Below are positions 35,950 through 47,329 of a stretch of DNA of 64,000 nt, piece by piece. Positions within the stretch are counted from its first letter, which is position 1; every line of letters begins with the position of its first letter. The translations under genes and the position numbers were made by a program. The stretch lies in the NCBI RefSeq assembly GCF_022539315.1, contig NC_066338.1, positions 3,658,001 to 3,722,000 of the forward strand, written 5' to 3'. The notes under the pieces are model-generated. The model saw nothing but the letters and a program-made list of their open reading frames with translations, was not told the origin of the DNA and searched no databases. The stretch comes from Serinus canaria (taxonomy: Eukaryota > Chordata > Aves > Passeriformes > Fringillidae).

Positions 35950-37201
35950 GATCTGATGGAAATCAAGGCAGAACCATGGATTGTCAGGACTTGCTTGATC
36001 CTAACAAGCCCCTAATGAGTGGTGCATTTGGAGCTGAGCCCTGCAACCTCAGGGTTTGAGAGGAGATTGCACAAACCATTCCAGCAGATCCTTGAGGCCA
36101 CTGGGATGTGGGCTAGGGGGGGATGCAGAGGGCAGGGCAAGGGGCTAACAGTGCCCAGCCTGGCTGGGGCTGTGCCAGGAGGCCCCAGTGCCTGAGGACA
36201 AGGTGTCTCCTCCCAGCCCTTGGTGGCACAGACCCTGTTATGGCCCAGGGCACCAAGACTTGGCTTCTCTTTGTCCCCACCTGTCATCACTGCCTCCAGT
36301 TCTCTGTTCTGCCTGGGGCCTGGGGACACTTTCTCAGTCGTGTCCCTCAGTGGGACCCATTAAAAGTCCAAAAAACTTTGGAGTTGATTCTGACTTGGAG
36401 TTCTGGAGAGGTTTCTTCATGTGCCTCTCAGGGACTGATGTTCAGGGCCTGAGCACAAAGCCCCAGAGGGTCATTAAAGTCCTTGTGCTGTGTCTGTGCT
36501 GCTGAGCTGGGCTGGGCTCCTGGCCCAGAGGCAGCTCCTGGTAACCAAGAAGAGCTTCCAAAGCACATTTCTCTTGATGAGCAGCTCTTCTGCCAGCCCA
36601 GCAGGGCTGGGGCTCTGCCTGCAGCCATCCCGGGCACAGCACAGAGGCACAGAGAGCTTCAATCAGGCAGGGCTGGGAAGGTGCTGAGAAGTGCCTGGGG
36701 CAGAATCACTGCCAGCCCTTGGCACAGTAACCTCTGGCTGCAGGACAATGCAGCTGCAGCTCCTGGAGTGATCTCCTAAACCTGGAACATCCCAATGCCT
36801 GCAGACTGTGAGTACTTTCTCTGATTGTGTCTTGTGCAGAGCAGCCAGGGGTGCCCAGGGCTGTCCTGCAGAGCAGGGTCCTGCAGCCCAGGGCGCTGTG
36901 CTGGGGCAGGGACTCTGCTGCCTGCCAGGGACAGCTCTCAGCCAGCCCTGGCAGCTGCTCCCAGCACTTGGGAAGAGGATGTGGGTGCAAGGAGACAGTT
37001 GGTAAGGCTTGGAAGTGTTCTCCTTGTGTGGGGAGGATGCTGCATTGTTCAGGGCTTCTCTCAGCATGACATCTAACTCCACAGCATTTCCAAGTAGATT
37101 ATTCAGGGAGCACAGTGAAACAGGGGCTGCATAAAAGAGAAAATCCTTCTTTATTAATCTGCTGCTGTGTGTTGCTTGAATGGGAAATTGCATGTAGATG
37201 T
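35950..37201 (+). repeat. Duplicated block, copy 1 (olfactory-receptor upstream region)
   Basis: Closely matches 40150-40275 plus 40812-41950, with shared sentences such as 'gatgtgggctagggggg', 'ctgtcatcactgcctccag' and 'gaccaagaagagcttccaa'-type stretches. It is cut off by the assembly gap at 37202 at the point equivalent to about 41937. In the other copy an olfactory receptor begins about 430 bases further on. No receptor is seen to the right of the gap here. Confidence 0.85.
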
Positions 37202-37701
37202 NNNNNNNNNNNNNNNNNNNNNNNNNNNNNNNNNNNNNNNNNNNNNNNNNNNNNNNNNNNNNNNNNNNNNNNNNNNNNNNNNNNNNNNNNNNNNNNNNNN
37301 NNNNNNNNNNNNNNNNNNNNNNNNNNNNNNNNNNNNNNNNNNNNNNNNNNNNNNNNNNNNNNNNNNNNNNNNNNNNNNNNNNNNNNNNNNNNNNNNNNNN
37401 NNNNNNNNNNNNNNNNNNNNNNNNNNNNNNNNNNNNNNNNNNNNNNNNNNNNNNNNNNNNNNNNNNNNNNNNNNNNNNNNNNNNNNNNNNNNNNNNNNNN
37501 NNNNNNNNNNNNNNNNNNNNNNNNNNNNNNNNNNNNNNNNNNNNNNNNNNNNNNNNNNNNNNNNNNNNNNNNNNNNNNNNNNNNNNNNNNNNNNNNNNNN
37601 NNNNNNNNNNNNNNNNNNNNNNNNNNNNNNNNNNNNNNNNNNNNNNNNNNNNNNNNNNNNNNNNNNNNNNNNNNNNNNNNNNNNNNNNNNNNNNNNNNNN
37701 N
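37202..37701. other. Assembly gap (500 N)
   Basis: Exactly 500 N, so the true size is probably unknown. Frames that span it in silico are meaningless. Confidence 0.98.
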
Positions 37702-38600
37702 CAACAGTTCATTCACAGCATCCAGCAGGGAGAGACCAACACTGAAATAAATAGGGCTGGAGATCTTTCTCCTTTTCAATGCCTTTATTAAGATCAACTC
37801 ACGTTGGGAGGCAAGACGGGTTTATCGTCTTGCTGTCGTCACTTCCAGAAATGGCTTGGAGGAGGAGGAAAATGCAGCTTTGTCCACTAGGAGGCAGAGC
37901 TGGGGGTCCCATCCTCACAAAAGCAGTGGGGATATTCCCCTGGTTCTGCTATTTGGGTTTGCTGTCCAGGGTACTGGCTGTAGCCAAGGACCTTTTAGTC
38001 TGGGGCGAGGGGCAACAAAGGTTCTCAGTGTCTCTGCAGGCTCTGGACCTTTGTCCTCACGTCTAGACACCACTTTGATCTCCTAATTCTGTACTGGCTT
38101 GTCACTTTTGGGGGTTTTCCCCGTAAGTGTGGTGGGGGTCCTTCCCGTGGCATGCTGGCTCTGAGGTTATTTTGCATGTCCGCCATTGTCCCCTCCTTTC
38201 ACTGGCCGAGAAGGGCCATCCACCTGGCCCAGGCAGGGTGGTACTGATACAAAAAGGGGAATTCTCAACAACAGAGAGTTAACGACCTACTCTTAATAGG
38301 TCATTACAACATGAAGTTAACAAAGAACTCTCCTCTGTCAGAACTGCTTAAACCTGTAATTCTGCAAACTTTTTAAAAAAAAAACTGGTAACCCTTTTTT
38401 ACTTATAACATCGGTCACGTGACCACTATATATGGACAATGGAACTCTGTGCTCTGTGCTGTTTGGTGGTTTTGCATCACAGAAGCAATGTTCTAAGAGA
38501 AGCAGTTTCCTCCAATGAAAAAAACCCAATCAGTAATTAGCTTTGAGAATTGACAATCTGTTAAACCACTAAGGAAACTGCACACGGCCCTGCAAAGACA
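37702..38600 (-). mobile_element. Possible LTR-derived sequence
   Basis: On the minus strand there is an AATAAA (37784-37789) followed by a typical short tail. Further left-to-right, AT-rich sequence contains 'ccactatatatgg' near 38424. These look like LTR control elements, but no TG...CA ends, target duplication or second copy is visible. The alternative is ordinary intergenic DNA. Confidence 0.3.
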
Positions 38601-39170
38601 CACGTTAAAGATGAAAAAGTCTGGGAGGGTCTCTCTCCCTTCTGGCTGGCACAGAGGTACCAAGGCTGACCCAGCCCCCGTCTCAGCCAGGGCAGCCCAG
38701 GCAGCTCCTGCCGTGGGGCCGGGCCCCTTCCCAGGGACCCCGCCAGGCCCCATCGGCTGCAGGGCAGGGCAGGGGAGGCCGCGGGGCCGAGGCCGGGCCG
38801 GGCCATGGCTGCAGTTCCAACATCTGGGCACTGCTGAGCCCTGCCCCGCCGCCAGCCCGGGCTGAGCCAGGATCCGCCAGGCCCCAGGAGCAGCCCCGGG
38901 CCGGGCCGGCTCGGCCAAGGTTCTGCCACCGCTGGGGTTCACCCACAACCCCCGGGCAGGGGGAGGAGAAGCCATCGGCCCCCGGCCGTGCTGCTGCTGT
39001 GCTCTGGCCTGGCTGCTGAGATCCTGGCCCTGCCCCAGCGCGGCCCATCCTGACACAGCCCCAGCGCAGCCGCTGCAGAAACCTCCATTGTAAAACAGCT
39101 CCGGCCACGAGGACCGAGCCCAGCTGGGGTCACGGAACCATCTGCAGGCCCCGAGTGAGATATGAACTCT
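38601..39170. other. GC- and CpG-rich block
   Basis: Dense in CCGGGCC, GGGCCGAGG and similar words, with the composition of a CpG island. A 250-codon minus-strand frame crosses it, but its composition (Gly, Pro, Ala, Arg) only reflects GC content. It could be a promoter region or an LTR. Confidence 0.4.
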
Positions 39171-40149
39171 GTCAGTGCTTCCATCCTCCCTTGAGTGAGA
39201 GAAAAGGACAAAGTGCAGGGACATAGAAGAGCAACGTGAACACACTGAGGTCAGTGAAGAGGAAGTTGAGTTCCAGATGGGAGGGATGAGGAGGTGCCTT
39301 GATCTTGGGGCTGGATTCCTCTTGTAATGCTATGGAGAAGGATGTAATTGATACATCAGACTCTCCTTTTCACTATGATGCATATGAAAGTATGGGAAGA
39401 TGACTTGTTCAGCAAAGGCCTCAATGCTAAAGTAAGCAAATGTTGAAGTATCTGTGATTTCATGAGAAGTTTGTACAGAGAAAAGAGCAGAGTGATGAGA
39501 CCCTGTGCCCTCAGGGAGACAAGACCTCTGTTCCCAGAGATGAAAATTATTTCAGAAATAGATGAAGAGAACCTCTGCTCTTAAACAGCTCATCTTTAAA
39601 CTAATACCCCACAAGCTGACATGGCACATAAACACAGCTGTGGGAAAAGATGTGAAAAAAAAGAGGGACTTCACAAATTTTTCCAGGTGGCTGCTATTCG
39701 TGGAAATTAAAAGCCATGAGAGAAAGGTTTTCTTGTGGAGAAGTCTCCACAACATTTACAAGAAGAACTTCTCTCCTTAAGTGAACTGAAAAAAAGGAAT
39801 ATTGTAGAGGTGGTAAACTGACTGAAAATTTTAGGTTTTGTCTCCTTACATTGTCAGTAAGAAAGAAAAGGTTGTAGGGAGAAGTGTTCTGAAAGTTTGG
39901 TTCTGATTCTTATTGCTCTTTCTTTTAGTTACTGTTAATAACATTTTATTTATATCCCTTTAAAGTTCTGAGCCTACTTTGCCATTCTCCTAATTCTATC
40001 TCACAACAGGAAATGAGTAAGTATATTCCAGTGAGGGCACTGGTAATTAGCCAACACTGAACCCACCTCACTAATTAATGCACTGACCAAGAAACCTCAA
40101 ATTGGTGAACCAAAACCACTACAGAAACCTTCCTGATGAACTGCACGAG
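39171..40149. other. AT-rich sequence, nothing recognised
   Basis: No gene, RNA or repeat that I can support. Confidence 0.4.
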
Positions 40150-41950
40150 AGCAGAGGGAAATCAAGGCAGAGCCATGGTTTGTCAGGACTTGTTTGATCC
40201 TAATGAGCCCTGCGGTGCATTTGGAGCTGAGCCCTTGAACCTCAGGGCCTGAGAGGAGATTGCACAAACTTCTCCTGGAGCCAAAGGCAGAAGAAACACC
40301 CAAAGTGTCTCGAGGCATGAATGGGTCCCACTGAGGTCTATCTCCAACACAGGCTCCTCTTGGACCCTTGGAGGAGAGAATTGGAGGCCAGTTCTGCACA
40401 AAAACCTCTCAGAGACTCAGAGTGAGAAGGAAATTCCAAAGTACCTTAAAGACCTTGAGTATCTCAAAGTATTATTGAGCCCCACTGAGTGTAAATACAA
40501 AGCTCTCAAGGGACTCATTAAAGCAGATAAGTGGGGCCATGATTGCACTAAGCTCTCCCAGAGTCTGTATCCAAAGGGAAACACCAAGTACCTTAAAAGA
40601 ATTGAAGTACCTTGAAGCATTAATGAGCCCCACTGAGTGTTGTTACTGACAAAGCCTCTCCAGGGACTAATTACAGCAGATAATTGGAGGCCATGATTGC
40701 ACAAACCTCTCAGAGACTCCCAGGCAAAAGCCAAACCCAAAGTCATTTGAAAAACCTGCAGTCACTGGGAGCATGAAGGAGCCCCTAGGGCCATTCCTGA
40801 GCAAGGCTCCCCAGGGACTCCTTCCAGCAGATCCTTGAAGCCACTGGGATGTGGGCTAGGGGGGGATGCTGAGGGCAGGACAAGGGGCTGACAGTGCCCA
40901 GCCTGGCTGGGGCTGTGCCAGGAGGCCCCAGTGCCTCAGGACAAGGTGTCTCCCAGCCCTTGGTGGCACAGACCCTGCTGTGCCCCAGAGAACCAAGACT
41001 TGGCTTCTCTTTGTCCCCACCTGTCATCACTGCCTCCAGTTCTCTGTTCTGCCTGGGGCTTGGGGACACTTTCTCAGTCGTGTCCCTCAGTGGGACCCAT
41101 TAAAAGTGAAAGAAACTTTGGACTTGGATTCTGATTTGGAGTTCTGGAGAGGTTTCTTCATCTCCCTCTCAGGGACTGATGTGCAGGGCTTGAGCACAAA
41201 GCCCTAGAGGGTCATTAAAGTCCTTGTGCTGTGTCTGTGCTGCTGAGCTGGGCTGGGCTCCTGGCACAGCTCCTGGTAACCAAGAAGAGCTTCCAAAGCA
41301 CATTTCTCTTGATGAGCAGCTCTTCTGCCAGCCCAGCAGGGCTGGGTCACTGCCTGCAGCCACCTCAGGCACAGCACAGAGGCACAGAGAGCTTCAATCA
41401 GTCAGGGCTGGGAAGGTGCTGAGAAGCGCCTGGGGCACAATCACTGCCAGCCCTTAGGCACAGGAACCTCTGGCTGCAGGACAATGCAACTGCAGCTCCT
41501 GGAGTGATCTCCTGAAGCTGCAACATCCCAATGCCTGCAGACTGTGAGTACATCTCTGATTGTGTCTTGTGCAGAGCAGCCAGGGGTGCCCAGGGCTGTC
41601 CTGCAGAGCAGGGTTCAGCAGCCCAGGGCGCTGTGCTGGGGCAGGGACTCTGCTGCCTGCCAGGGACAGCTCTCAGCCAGCCCTGGCAGCTGCTCCCAGC
41701 ACTGGGGGACAAGATCTGGGTGGGAAGAGACAGCTGGTAAGGCTTGGAAATGTTCTCTTTCTGTGGGGAGGATGCTGCATTGTTCAGGACTGCTCCCAGC
41801 ATGGCATTTTACTGCAGAACATTTCCACGTAGATTATACAGGGAGCACAGCAAGGGAGGGCCTGCATAAAAGGGAAAATCCCGATTTATTTATATACTGC
41901 TCTGGGTTGCCTGGATGGGAAATTGTCCACAGATATTTATCTCTCAGTTC
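40150..41950 (+). repeat. Duplicated block, copy 2 (upstream of the olfactory receptor)
   Basis: Paralogue of 35950-37201. The right part (40812-41950) is nearly co-linear with copy 1. The left part differs because about 550 bases of ~150-bp tandem units (40170-40860) are present here and collapsed in copy 1. Confidence 0.85.
40170..40860 (+). repeat. ~150-bp degenerate tandem repeat
   Basis: Five diverged units are recognisable by 'taatgagccccactgagtg'-type boxes near 40202, 40322, 40477, 40625 and 40779. Each is followed by 'ctccagggactcattacagcagat' and 'gattgcacaaacctctcagag' variants. Spacing is 120-155 bp. Confidence 0.75.
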
Positions 41951-42367
41951 AGGTTGAAAATAAAAAAAATATATCACAGATCTGAATAAACGAGGCAGTG
42001 CCAGAAATCAGCACAGGGCTCCTTAGAGGCAGCATCAGTGTTGCTTTTCCAGCTCCTCAGATATGCTCTGATGGTGCCATCAGAGCCTGCAGAGCTAGAG
42101 CTGCTCCTGGGCAGTGCCAGAGCTGGGAGGGGTCTGCAGGTCAGAGCTGAGCCTCCAGGGCTGGGCTGGGCTCTGGCAGCACTGGCAGGGCCCAGCCCTG
42201 GGCACAGAGAAGCAGCTGCTGGCAGGGACAGCTCCAGCCAGCAGAGGCCTGGGCAGGCAGTGGGATGAAAGTGCCCCCAGGCTGTGCTGGGATATTTAAA
42301 GTCCTGTCCAAACCCAACTATTCCATGATACCTTTTTTTTACAGATCCCCATGCCAAGGCACTGGAA

Positions 42368-43303
42368 ATGTCCAACAGCAGCTCCATCAGCCACTTCCTC
42401 CTGCTGGCACTGGCAGACACGTGGCAGCTGCAGCTCCTGCACTTCTGCCTCTTGCTGGGCATCTCCCTGGCTGCCCTCCTTGGCAACGGCCTCATCATCA
42501 GCGCTGTAGCCTGCGGCCACCACCTGCACACGCCTATGTTCTTCTTCCTGCTCAACCTGGCCCTCGCTGACCTGGGCTCCATCTGCACCACTGTCCCCAA
42601 AGCCATGCACAATTCCCTCTGGGACACCAGGACCATCTCCTACACAGGATGTGCTGCCCAGCTCTTTTTCTTTCTGTTCTTCATCTCAGCAGAATTTTGC
42701 CTCCAGACCATCATGTGCTACCACTGCTACGTGTCCATCTGCAAACCCCTGCACTACGGGACCCTCCTGGGCAGCAGAGCTTGTGCCCACATGGCAGCAG
42801 CTGCCTGGGCCAGTGCCTTTCTCTTTTCACTGATGCACACGGCCAATACATTTTCCCTGCCCCTGTGCCAGGACAATGCCCTAGGCCAGTTCTTCTGTGA
42901 AGTGCCCCACATCCTCAAGCTCTTCTGCTCCAATTCATACCTCAGGGAACTTGGGCTCATTGCGGTTAGAGCCTTTTTAGGTCTTGGATGTTTTCTGTTC
43001 ATTGTTTTCTCCTATGTGCAGATCATCAAGGCTGTGCTGAGGTTTCCCTCTGAGCAAGGGGGACGGCACAAAGCCTTTTCCACCTGCCTCCCTCCCCTGG
43101 TCGCTGTCTCTCTGTTCGTCACCACTGGCACATTTACCTATCTGAAGCCCCCCTCCATCTTGTCCCCATCCCTGGATCTGGCCCTGTCACTTCGGTACTC
43201 AGTGGTGCTTCCAGCCCTGAACCCCCTCATCTACAGCCTGAGGAACCAGGAGGTCAGGGCTGAAGTGTGGACACTGATGACTGGATGCTTTCAGGGACAT
43301 TAA
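42368..43303 (+). CDS. Olfactory receptor, OR14-like (gamma-c type)
   Basis: A single-exon frame of 311 codons, the usual length for an odorant receptor, a seven-helix G-protein-coupled receptor of sensory neurons. The N-terminus MSNSSSISHF has an N-glycosylation site. TM1 has the conserved G-N (LLGN, Asn40), TM2 PMFFFLLNLALADLG (56-70), a Cys95 for the loop disulphide, and late motifs KAFSTC and PALNPLIYSLRN. The TM3 end reads MCYHCYVSICKPLHY (116-130): the D-R of the usual MAYDRYVAIC motif is H119-C120. That change should weaken or alter G-protein coupling, so the gene may be a young pseudogene despite its intact frame. The KAFSTC motif is followed by LPPL where a His is usual. A TATA-like AT run and AATAAA (about 43332) bracket the gene. 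The start is chosen because it aligns with family N-termini. Confidence 0.9.
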   Translation: MSNSSSISHFLLLALADTWQLQLLHFCLLLGISLAALLGNGLIISAVACGHHLHTPMFFFLLNLALADLGSICTTVPKAMHNSLWDTRTISYTGCAAQLFFFLFFISAEFCLQTIMCYHCYVSICKPLHYGTLLGSRACAHMAAAAWASAFLFSLMHTANTFSLPLCQDNALGQFFCEVPHILKLFCSNSYLRELGLIAVRAFLGLGCFLFIVFSYVQIIKAVLRFPSEQGGRHKAFSTCLPPLVAVSLFVTTGTFTYLKPPSILSPSLDLALSLRYSVVLPALNPLIYSLRNQEVRAEVWTLMTGCFQGH

Positions 43304-43429
43304 ATTGCTGGCCAGTTTCTGCAACTCACTTGTAATAAAAGTGAACTTTTATCTTTATTGTTGGTTTCACTTTCGGGGTTCTTTTTCGTTGTTTTACTTT
43401 TTTCATATTGTCTAGTAAAAAAAGTCATT

Positions 43430-43482
43430 TTCTATGCCATTATTCATTTTCTATGCCATTATTCATATGCCATTATTCTCTC
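43430..43482 (+). repeat. Short tandem repeat
   Basis: Two and a half copies of a ~21-bp unit, 'ctatgccattattcatttt', just downstream of the olfactory receptor. Confidence 0.7.
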
Positions 43483-43499
43483 CACCTTCCCTGTGGCCA

Positions 43500-44739
43500 C
43501 AGACTGTGTCAATGAGGGGCTGTGCTCCCAGTGGCTTTAAAGGAACTAAAGGATCTCCCAGCAAAGTTTTCTGCAGAGATGCCCTTTTGTTGCCTTTTCT
43601 GGAGCTGCAGCAGCAATGTCTGTGTGCAGAGCTGGGGGCAGATCAGTGCTGGCACAGCAGCTGTGCCCAGCAGCAGCAGCACTTGGTGCTGCCAGTGCTG
43701 CTCCCATGGCCCTGCCCTGCTGCCCTGGTGGCCCTGGTGTTGCTGTAGGGCCTGAGTGCTCTCGGGGCCGGGCACAGTCCTGGGGGTGGCAGTGCCAGGG
43801 CTGCAGCAAGGACAGGCCATGGGCACTGCTGGGGCAGCGCTGACGCCTCAGGCCAGGCCCTGGGGGCTCCAGGCTCCTTGCCCAGGCTCTCTCAAGAACA
43901 CACCCAGGCCAATGCTCAGCACAGAAAACCCCCATGAGAATATCCAGGGTGGCAGTGGGCAGGCTGGGGGCAAACAGCATGGCTGGTGCTCTGCAAGGGC
44001 CCTGGGGCAGATAGGAAGGAGCAGCAGAGCAGGGGCTGATCCATCCCCAGTGTGCTGGACAGCCCAGGGCAGCATCCCAGAGCGTCCTCATGGAGCTGCC
44101 AACAACATCCCGCCTCTGCAGCCCTGGCCTCTCCCCCAGCTCACACAGGTGCCCCATCCTTGCAGGCACAGACATGGCAGCACTGGCTCAGGAGCCCCTG
44201 TTTGCATTGCACAGAGCAGGTGGAGCACCCCCATGCTGTTGCTGTGGGGACATGAACCTGAGGGAGCACAAATGCCATCAGCCCCTGGGGCCAGCAAGGG
44301 CTGGGGGGACAGCAGGGAAACCACTGAACTTTGTCCTGGCCTCTGCAGTCAGCCAGAAAGTTTGTTCCCATCAGCTGGGAGTTTCCTGTCCCACTGCAGA
44401 CGCTGTTGTTCAGAGCCAGGGCTGCCTGGCAGCCACCCCTAAACTGCCCTCAGCATTTCATTGGCTTCACCTTTGCCTTCTTTACTATTCCTGTTACAAA
44501 TTTCTTCCTCTTGCCCACTCCTTTTCCCTCCCCTCCAAACAGCCCATCCCTGTTTGCCCTTCCCTCTCTGGCCCCACTCTCCATTGCAGTTCCTGACTTG
44601 GCACCATGGGAACGTCCCTTGGGGAGCAAGATCATCCTACAAGTGCTGCAGGAATTGTCTGCAGGCTCCTGCAGTGCCTCCTGCAGCTCCCTTGACACAG
44701 GCACCCCAGGCCATTGGGGCACATCTGGGCTGCTGTGTC
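43500..44739. other. GC-rich sequence, nothing recognised
   Basis: Frames of 150-230 codons exist on both strands but have no domain or family resemblance. Confidence 0.4.
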
Positions 44740-44904
44740 TGGCTCTGGGGCTCCCTGTTCTGGGCAATGAGGAGCAGCTGCAGAGGCTCTGCAGGACTGA
44801 CAGGATGGGCTTTGGTCCCGGGAGGAGAAGCTGAGGGACCTGGGCTGCTGGAACTTCTGAAGAGGAGGCGCAGGGATCATCCTGCAATGCTCCAAGAGAG
44901 GTTT
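44740..44904 (+). mobile_element. CR1 LINE 3'-end fragment
   Basis: The translated string GLLELLKRRRRDHPAM and the nucleotide context 'aagctgagggacctgggctg' resemble the end of CR1 ORF2. It is diverged. A solo LTR is inserted directly after it. Confidence 0.45.
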
Positions 44905-45305
44905 TGTTGCAGTGAGTTATTCTAATATTTAAATAAGAATAGCAAAATTATGTATTAGACGTAGTTATGCTAAGGATTGTAACCCAAGTAGGCCCTTGGC
45001 ACAATATATGTGAACTAAAACCAGTGTTGCAAGAAATCAGTAGAGCATGGTTATCTAAAGAATGTGCAGTAGAGGAAGAAATTGTCATCTACATGATGTA
45101 TGTCCCTAAGGAATGTTCTGTTAGAGATACAATGTAACCGTTAGTCAAGGAAAGCTTAGAGAAGTATAAAGAATCCTGTAAGTTTGTTGGGAAGCTGGGA
45201 CTCTGATTTTGGGACGCTAGTCCGCAGAGACCCCAGGGCCCTTAATAAAGCACCGCATAAAACAACTTTGTTGTTTTGTGTTTTACTCTTTGGATACGGG
45301 CAGCA
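44905..45305 (+). mobile_element. Solo LTR of the Ig-env ERV family
   Basis: Same family as 3034-3498: TGTTGCAGTGAG start, AATAAA at 45244-45249, end GGGCAGCA. It is flanked by a 4-bp duplication GTTT (44901-44904 and 45306-45309). At 401 bp it is about 64 bp shorter than the other copy; the missing part lies in U3 just upstream of the TATA region, and the TATA box itself is changed (agtataaag). A 4-bp duplication is typical of class I (gamma-type) integration. Confidence 0.92.
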
Positions 45306-46030
45306 GTTTCAGAGAATCCTGGAATCAGCAAGGTTGGAAAAGACCTTGGAGATCATCAAGTCCAACCTGTGCCCTGACACTGCCTTGTCTCCCCTGAGCC
45401 TCCTCTTCTCCAGGATAAACAACTCCAGCTCCTCCAGCTGCTCCTCACAGGACTTATGTTCCAGACCCCTCCCCAGCCTTGTTGCCCTTCTCTGGACATG
45501 CTCCAGCCCCTCCATGTCCTTCCTAAATTGGGGGCCGAGAACGGGACACAGCACTCGAAGGTGCTGCCCTGCCAGTGCCCAGCATAGGGGAAGAATCACT
45601 GCCCTGCTCCTGCTGGCCACACCATTCCTGATCCAGGCCAGGAGCCATTGGTCTTCTTGGCCACCTGGGCACTCTGCTGGCTCATGTCCAGCCTGCTCTC
45701 CATCAGATCCTGCAGGTCCCTTTCTGCCTGGCTGCTGTCCAGCCACTCTGTCCCCAGCCTGTAGTGCTGCAGGGGTTGTTGTGGCCAAAGTGCAGGAACC
45801 ATCACTTGGACTTTGTAAACCTAACCTTGTCAGATTTGGGCCGTGGATCCAGCTTGTCCAGGTCCCTGTGCAGAGCCCTCCTACCCTTCTGCAGATCTAC
45901 ACTCATATCCAGCTTCATGTAATCTGCAAATTTGCTGATGGTGGAAAAAATACCCTCTTCCTGATCATCTGTGCACATAAGGAAACCTACACTGGCTGGC
46001 TCTGATCTCTTGGCCATCCTGTGTGTGCCA
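45306..46030 (-). mobile_element. CR1 LINE fragment, ORF2 3' part
   Basis: Minus-strand translation gives the end of CR1 ORF2: PQFRKDMEGLEHVQRRATRL, GLEHKSCEEQLEELELF and EKRRLRGDKAV. Upstream (45802-46041) a reverse-transcriptase piece reads KFADYMKLDMSVDLQKGRRA, where the catalytic A-D-D is A-D-Y. The 3' end is next to the solo LTR. The element is 5'-truncated, as is usual for CR1, and it is dead. Confidence 0.85.
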
Positions 46031-46059
46031 TATGATGGCACTCAAGGGGACCTATGGAA

Positions 46060-46240
46060 TCATGGACCTATGACATCACAGGGCTGAGGTCTGACATCAC
46101 AGAGAAGACTATGACATCATAGATTTGTCTGTGACATCAAACACCAGCTGTGTGACATTGGAGAATGGGCTCTGACATCACAGAGCAGGCTGTGACATCC
46201 CAGAGGGGCTGTGTGACATCCGAGCAGGGCTGTGTGAGGT
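46060..46240 (+). repeat. TGACATCA-rich array, copy 1
   Basis: Eight or more boxes of TGACATC(A/C) spaced about 18-25 bases apart, each followed by 'cagag' or similar. A second array of the same type is at 53620-53935. Confidence 0.8.
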
Positions 46241-46410
46241 CACTGGGTTGGTCACTCCGCCCCAGATCCCCCTCACAGTTTCTCCCAACAAGTCCAATGC
46301 TGTTCATGCCCAGCGGGGTCCCTGTCCCCTGGTATCCCCCCGGCCCACGTGGAGCCACAGCCTCCACCAAAGGATGTTCCACAGGATCCACCCCAGAGCC
46401 TGACATGGGG
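46241..46410 (-). other. Paralogous segment with a shared minus-strand frame, copy 1
   Basis: This segment and 53920-54090 align over about 160 bases directly after the TGACATCA arrays. On the minus strand both encode SGSGVD-x-VEHPL-x-EAVAP in an open frame. Nothing identifies a protein family, and the frames differ outside this core. Confidence 0.45.
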
Positions 46411-46469
46411 ACAAGGGCCCAGGGCAGTGTGACCAGGACATCAAGGACGGGGATTATCCAGGCCACTGT

Positions 46470-46650
46470 GGCCTGCTTTGGGTTCCCCAGGGCAGGAAAG
46501 ATGTCTGGCAGCTGGAGCAGGGTCTGGGAAGGGCCTCCAAGGTGGGGCTGGAGCCCTTGGGCTGTGAGCAGCAGCTGAGGGAGCTGAGCTTGTCCAGCCC
46601 AGAGCAGGGAAGGCTGAGGGGCTCCTCATCCCAGCCTGGCAGTGCCAGCC
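46470..46650 (+). mobile_element. CR1 LINE fragment
   Basis: Plus-strand translation LEPLGCEQQLRELSLSS followed by GRLRGSSSQ resembles the ORF2 C-terminal end of a CR1 subfamily. No terminal repeats are seen. Confidence 0.45.
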
Positions 46651-47329
46651 GGGAGGTGATGGAGAACACAGAGCCAGCCCCTTTCCCGGGGGGCCTAGTG
46701 GGAGACAAAAGCCAGTGGGTGGAAGGGAAAAGAGGGGAGATCAGCCAGGACAGGAGGAGATGGAATGAGTCAGGCTGGTTTCAGCATTTCCTCAACACCA
46801 AGAGCAGCCTGATCTCCCTTCTCCATCCACCACTGACAGCTTTACAAATAAGGAATTGTTCTGAGCTCTTTTGCCCCCACTCCAGGACAAGCATCCTGAT
46901 ACAAGAACTTAATCGTGTTTATATCTGTCACAGATCCACACTTCTTTATAATCAGTTTTAGTATGGAAATCACTTGTGGATGGTGGACTCATCAGGCGCT
47001 GCTAGGACATTGCACATAGCTCGGGAAGAGCGAGATTGTTATTAAATTGTGTACTGTCCAACTATGGTCTGTTGGCCATGAAGAGAAACTTTCTGTGTCT
47101 CTGAGTCTCACCAGTTCCTGGTCCCTCAAAGGACACAAACCTGATGAGTTGTGGTTCCTGTTCCAGGGGCTGCACTTGCACCTCCCTCCACACCCAGAGC
47201 AAAGCTCCCTTGTCCCAGTAAGTGCCTTGCAATGCAGGGATGAAGGAAACAGGACAGGCAGTGGGGATCAGGGGAAGGGCTGGGCAGGGCCAGGGATTTG
47301 GGATGGTTGTGAGCCCAGGGCAGCACCCA

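Noticed and set aside
36663..37797. Frames crossing the second N gap
   Set aside because: Same artefact; only the flanks are real sequence.
38493..39245. 250-codon minus-strand frame over a CpG-rich block
   Set aside because: Gly/Pro/Ala/Arg composition follows from GC content; no motif.
43546..44175. 209-codon minus-strand and 228-codon plus-strand frames
   Set aside because: Mutually overlapping GC-driven frames with no family resemblance.
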